Origin: an uncultured Collinsella sp.
GTDB taxonomy: Bacteria; Actinomycetota; Coriobacteriia; Coriobacteriales; Coriobacteriaceae
Length of the DNA stretch: 41,822 bases
NCBI GenBank assembly: GCA_900541475.1
Contig: UQJV01000014.1
Coordinates: 1 to 41,822 of the forward strand
Reading direction: 5' to 3'
A model generated the notes under the pieces. The model was not told where the DNA came from. It ran no database searches and saw nothing but the letters and a program-made list of their open reading frames with translations. Positions 39,484 through 41,822 of this stretch are shown piece after piece. The stretch's first letter is position 1. Each line of letters starts with the position of its first letter. Position numbers and translations under genes: made by a program.

Positions 39484-40404
39484 CTACACGCGCAGGTAGC
39501 GGCGCATGGCGATGGCAGAACCAAAGAGACCGATAATGACGCCGACAAGAATCAGCGCGGCGTAGGTCACCAGGTAGTACTGCATCGGCAGCGCAAACGA
39601 CATCCAGCCGACACTCTCCTGCAGGCGAGGAACCATCAGATTGCGCAGCAGCTCCAAAACACCGATGGAAAGCAGCGAGCCCAGAATGGCCTGCAGCACA
39701 CCCTCGGTAATGAACGGTCCGCGGATGAAGCCGTTGCTGGCGCCCACCAAGCGCATAATCGCAATCTCGCGACGACGCGCCGTAATGGACAGGCGAATCG
39801 TGTTGTTGATAAAGATGAACGCGATAAAGGTCAGCAGACCGACGAGCACCACGGCGGCGATACGGATGTAGTTGGTCACCTGGAACAGGAGGCTCACTTC
39901 CTCCTGGCCATACAGCACGCTCGCGTTGACGTCGCCGTCGTCCGCGATCTTTTGGAAGTCGGCGTTCTTCTTGAGCTTCTTGGCCGTGCTCTCGACCTGA
40001 GACGGATCGTCCATCTCGATCGCAAACGAGGCGGGCAGCGGGTTCTGGCCGTCGAGCGCGCTCATGGTGGCGTCGGCGTTGCCCGACATCTTGCTCGTGT
40101 ACTCGGCCAGCGCGTCGTCCTTGTCCTTATAGGTCACGGACTTGACGTTGCTCCACGTCTTGAGCTCGGCCTCAAAGGCCTGGACGTCTGCCTGATCGGC
40201 GTCATCGCTAATAAAGGCGTTGATGACAACCTGATCCTCGACGGTGCCGATCACGGAGTTCAGCATCGCGGAACCCATAATGAACAGGCCGATGATAAAC
40301 AGCGAAAGGAAAATCGTGATGACGGCGCCGAGCGAGGTGGTCCAGTTACGGAAGAAGTGGCTGATAGCCTCTTTGAGCGAATAGCCCACGTTAGTTGGTG
40401 CCAT
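39484..40404 (-). CDS. ftsX: Cell division protein FtsX
   Basis: A 306-residue FtsX, the membrane partner of FtsE that activates peptidoglycan hydrolases during division. One membrane segment at about 25-48, an extracytoplasmic domain (about 50-170) and three C-terminal membrane segments are visible, with the typical ARRREIAIMRLVGAS motif before the third and AIAMRRYLRV at the end. The start overlaps the ftsE stop by 14 nt, so translation is coupled. Confidence 0.95.
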   Translation of the reverse strand: MAPTNVGYSLKEAISHFFRNWTTSLGAVITIFLSLFIIGLFIMGSAMLNSVIGTVEDQVVINAFISDDADQADVQAFEAELKTWSNVKSVTYKDKDDALAEYTSKMSGNADATMSALDGQNPLPASFAIEMDDPSQVESTAKKLKKNADFQKIADDGDVNASVLYGQEEVSLLFQVTNYIRIAAVVLVGLLTFIAFIFINNTIRLSITARRREIAIMRLVGASNGFIRGPFITEGVLQAILGSLLSIGVLELLRNLMVPRLQESVGWMSFALPMQYYLVTYAALILVGVIIGLFGSAIAMRRYLRV

Positions 40405-41611
40405 AGTTGCCGTAACCTCCCCTCTCCTGGTCGCGAATTACGTGGCCGCCCTCGAGGGCGATCACGCGACGGTGCATGCTATCGACCATCTCGCGGTCGT
40501 GCGTGGCAACGATCACGGTGGTGCCGGTACGGTTAATGCGCTCGAGCAGCTTCATAATGCCCAGCGAAATCGCCGGGTCGAGGTTGCCCGTGGGCTCGTC
40601 GCAGATAAGCAGCGGCGGACGGTTGACCATAGCGCGGGCAACGGCGACACGCTGCTGCTCGCCACCGGACAGCTGATCGGGCAGAGAGTCCATCTGATCG
40701 GCCAGGCCGACCAGGCGAAGCACCTCGGGCACCTGGCTGCGAATGACGCCCTTGGGCTTGCCGATGCACTGCAGGGCAAACGCCACGTTTTCGTAGGCGG
40801 TCTTCTGCGGCAGGAGCTTAAAGTCCTGGAACACGGCACCAATCTGGCGACGCAAGAACGGAACCTTACGGTTCTTGATCTTCATGAGGTCCTGGCCAGC
40901 GACCAAAATGCGACCGCTCGTCGGCTTGACGTCGCGGTTGAGCGTCGACAGCAGCGTGGTCTTACCCGAGCCGGAGTGACCGACCAAGAAGACGAACTCG
41001 CCAGGATAGATCTCGATGTTGATGTCGTCGAGCGCGGGCTTGTTGGGCTGTGCCGGGTAGATCTTGGTGACGTGCTCCATGAGGATGACGGGCTCGACAC
41101 CGGCCTGCTTGGCCATCTTCTTGCGGCTGGCCTGCGGATCGATGGGCGCAAACACCGACGTAAAGTCGGGGTTGTTGAGCGCATTGTCGAGGCTTGCGAC
41201 CTCGGCGGCCTGATCGCTCTCGACTACGGGAGCCGCGGGCTGCGTAGGATCGGGAATACCGGCAAAAAGGCCGGACTGCGCAGGCTGTGGCGCCGGAGTC
41301 GCAAGAGCCATGGGATCGGGAATACCGGCCATGACGGGTTGCGACGCAACAACGTCCGCCTGGGGCTGATCCACGCGAGCGGTCACCTTCTGCACGGGCT
41401 CAAAACCCGCGGCCTCGGAAAGCTCGACATCATTGGTGGGATTGTAGGCAAAGGGATCTGATGCCGGCTGTGCCTGATCTGCCGGCTGTGCGGGGATCGG
41501 GCTAAACAGCTGATCCTCTGAATCCGGGGTGGCGAAACGAGTGCCCACGGCGCCTGGCTGCGTCTTGGGGGCGTCATCGCCCGCACCGGAGGTACGGAAG
41601 TGGTTACCCAC
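40391..41611 (-). CDS. ftsE: Cell division ATPase FtsE with long N-terminal extension
   Basis: A 406-residue protein. Residues 176-406 are a standard FtsE ABC domain with Walker A at 211-219 (GHSGSGKTT), LSGGEQQRVAVARAM, Walker B LLICDEPTGNLD and ATHD. Residues 1-175 are an extra segment, rich in Pro, Ala, Gln and Asp, with two GIPDP motifs (at 96-100 and 118-122); it looks disordered and is absent from E. coli FtsE. The GTG at 41611 follows AAGGAG, which supports the long form; an internal start near M166 would give a normal-length protein. It drives FtsX in the divisome. Confidence 0.92.
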   Translation of the reverse strand: MGNHFRTSGAGDDAPKTQPGAVGTRFATPDSEDQLFSPIPAQPADQAQPASDPFAYNPTNDVELSEAAGFEPVQKVTARVDQPQADVVASQPVMAGIPDPMALATPAPQPAQSGLFAGIPDPTQPAAPVVESDQAAEVASLDNALNNPDFTSVFAPIDPQASRKKMAKQAGVEPVILMEHVTKIYPAQPNKPALDDINIEIYPGEFVFLVGHSGSGKTTLLSTLNRDVKPTSGRILVAGQDLMKIKNRKVPFLRRQIGAVFQDFKLLPQKTAYENVAFALQCIGKPKGVIRSQVPEVLRLVGLADQMDSLPDQLSGGEQQRVAVARAMVNRPPLLICDEPTGNLDPAISLGIMKLLERINRTGTTVIVATHDREMVDSMHRRVIALEGGHVIRDQERGGYGNYGTN

Positions 41612-41656
41612 TGGTGCTCCTTATCGTCGTGCGTTTAAACTACATGAGCGCTTTGT

Positions 41657-41687
41657 ATTTTAGCAGCATTAGCTTTGCTGCACATAA
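41657..41687 (-). promoter_or_regulatory. Candidate ftsE promoter
   Basis: On the minus strand an extended -10 TGCTAAAAT (hexamer at 41657-41662, TGC at 41663-41665) lies 46 nt before the ftsE GTG. A TTATGT hexamer (41682-41687) with a 19-bp spacer is the best -35. GCAGC/GCTGC arms (41663-41681) flank the spacer. Confidence 0.4.
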
Positions 41688-41727
41688 GAAGCATGGCGGG
41701 GTTTGGTCTCACCGGCCGGGCGCAGGG

Positions 41728-41822
41728 TTACCTCCCAAATCGTCCTCGGACATGTCGGAGCTCCCGCTGCGCACTACGTGCGGCGGGAGCTCCTCCGTCC
41801 TGCGGAAAGATTTGGGAGGTAA
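41728..41822. repeat. Large three-tiered hairpin element, copy 2 (inverted, cut by window end)
   Basis: Read on the minus strand this repeats the core of the element at 19-146: the internal loop TTTCCGCAGGAC, the apex CGCACGTAGTGCGCA and the loop GACATGTCCGAGGACG are identical. The outer stem (41728-41741 with 41809-41822) is TTACCTCCCAAATC, unrelated to the first copy's, and the middle stem is GGAGCTCCCGC instead of GGAGGCCCCGC. The outer stem may continue beyond the window. Confidence 0.88.

Overview
The window looks like the chromosome of an anaerobic, fermentative actinobacterium, most likely a gut Coriobacteriia of the Collinsella type. This is inferred from GC-rich DNA, strong GGAGG ribosome sites, an [FeFe] hydrogenase, rubredoxin with a flavin reductase, an AbiEi/DUF559-type protein and actinobacterial-style genes; no 16S rRNA is present to prove it. 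Coding content is mostly housekeeping and metabolic. I see no prophage and no CRISPR-Cas.

Layout. 0.2-2.3 kb: FucO-type alcohol dehydrogenase and a DUF1275 membrane protein. 2.5-6.0 kb: YgiQ radical SAM protein, CPBP protease, lone RelB/DinJ antitoxin. 6.2-12.3 kb: a tightly coupled four-gene minus-strand operon encoding a NuoF-tail/GltD-like flavoprotein, an [FeFe] hydrogenase, a substrate-binding lipoprotein and a fused ABC permease-ATPase. 12.7-15.0 kb: DEAD-box helicase with a long RGG tail. 15.4-18.6 kb: copper operon copA-copZ-csoR with a CsoR-type operator. 18.7-23.3 kb: zinc-ribbon membrane protein, amidohydrolase, AbiEi/DUF559 nuclease-like protein, unknown protein. 23.7-29.8 kb: gltB-gltD. 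30.4-34.2 kb: mntH, rubredoxin, flavin reductase, smpB and a TPR-like protein. 34.3-37.0 kb: tRNA-Glu and tRNA-Gln, a short likely truncated protein, an ArsC/Spx protein, a VanZ-like protein, an orphan serine recombinase. 37.2-41.6 kb: rnr, ftsX and ftsE.

The most unusual content is between the genes. (1) Fourteen 57-nt hairpin units (15-nt arms, 27-nt loop) occur in five clusters at an almost exact 80-bp period. Two four-unit arrays bracket the AbiEi/DUF559 gene within 42 and 3 nt of its ends, resembling a repeat-plus-enzyme element that I do not recognise. (2) A large three-tiered hairpin occurs at both window ends; its internal loops and apex are conserved, while its outer and middle stems differ in sequence yet stay paired. 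(3) At least four other palindromic families are scattered through intergenic DNA, and one appears to have inserted into the loop of another at about 12.5 kb.

The genes fit an anaerobe that makes or takes up H2, assimilates ammonia through glutamate synthase, controls copper through CsoR, imports manganese or iron through MntH, and handles oxygen stress with rubredoxin and flavoprotein chemistry.
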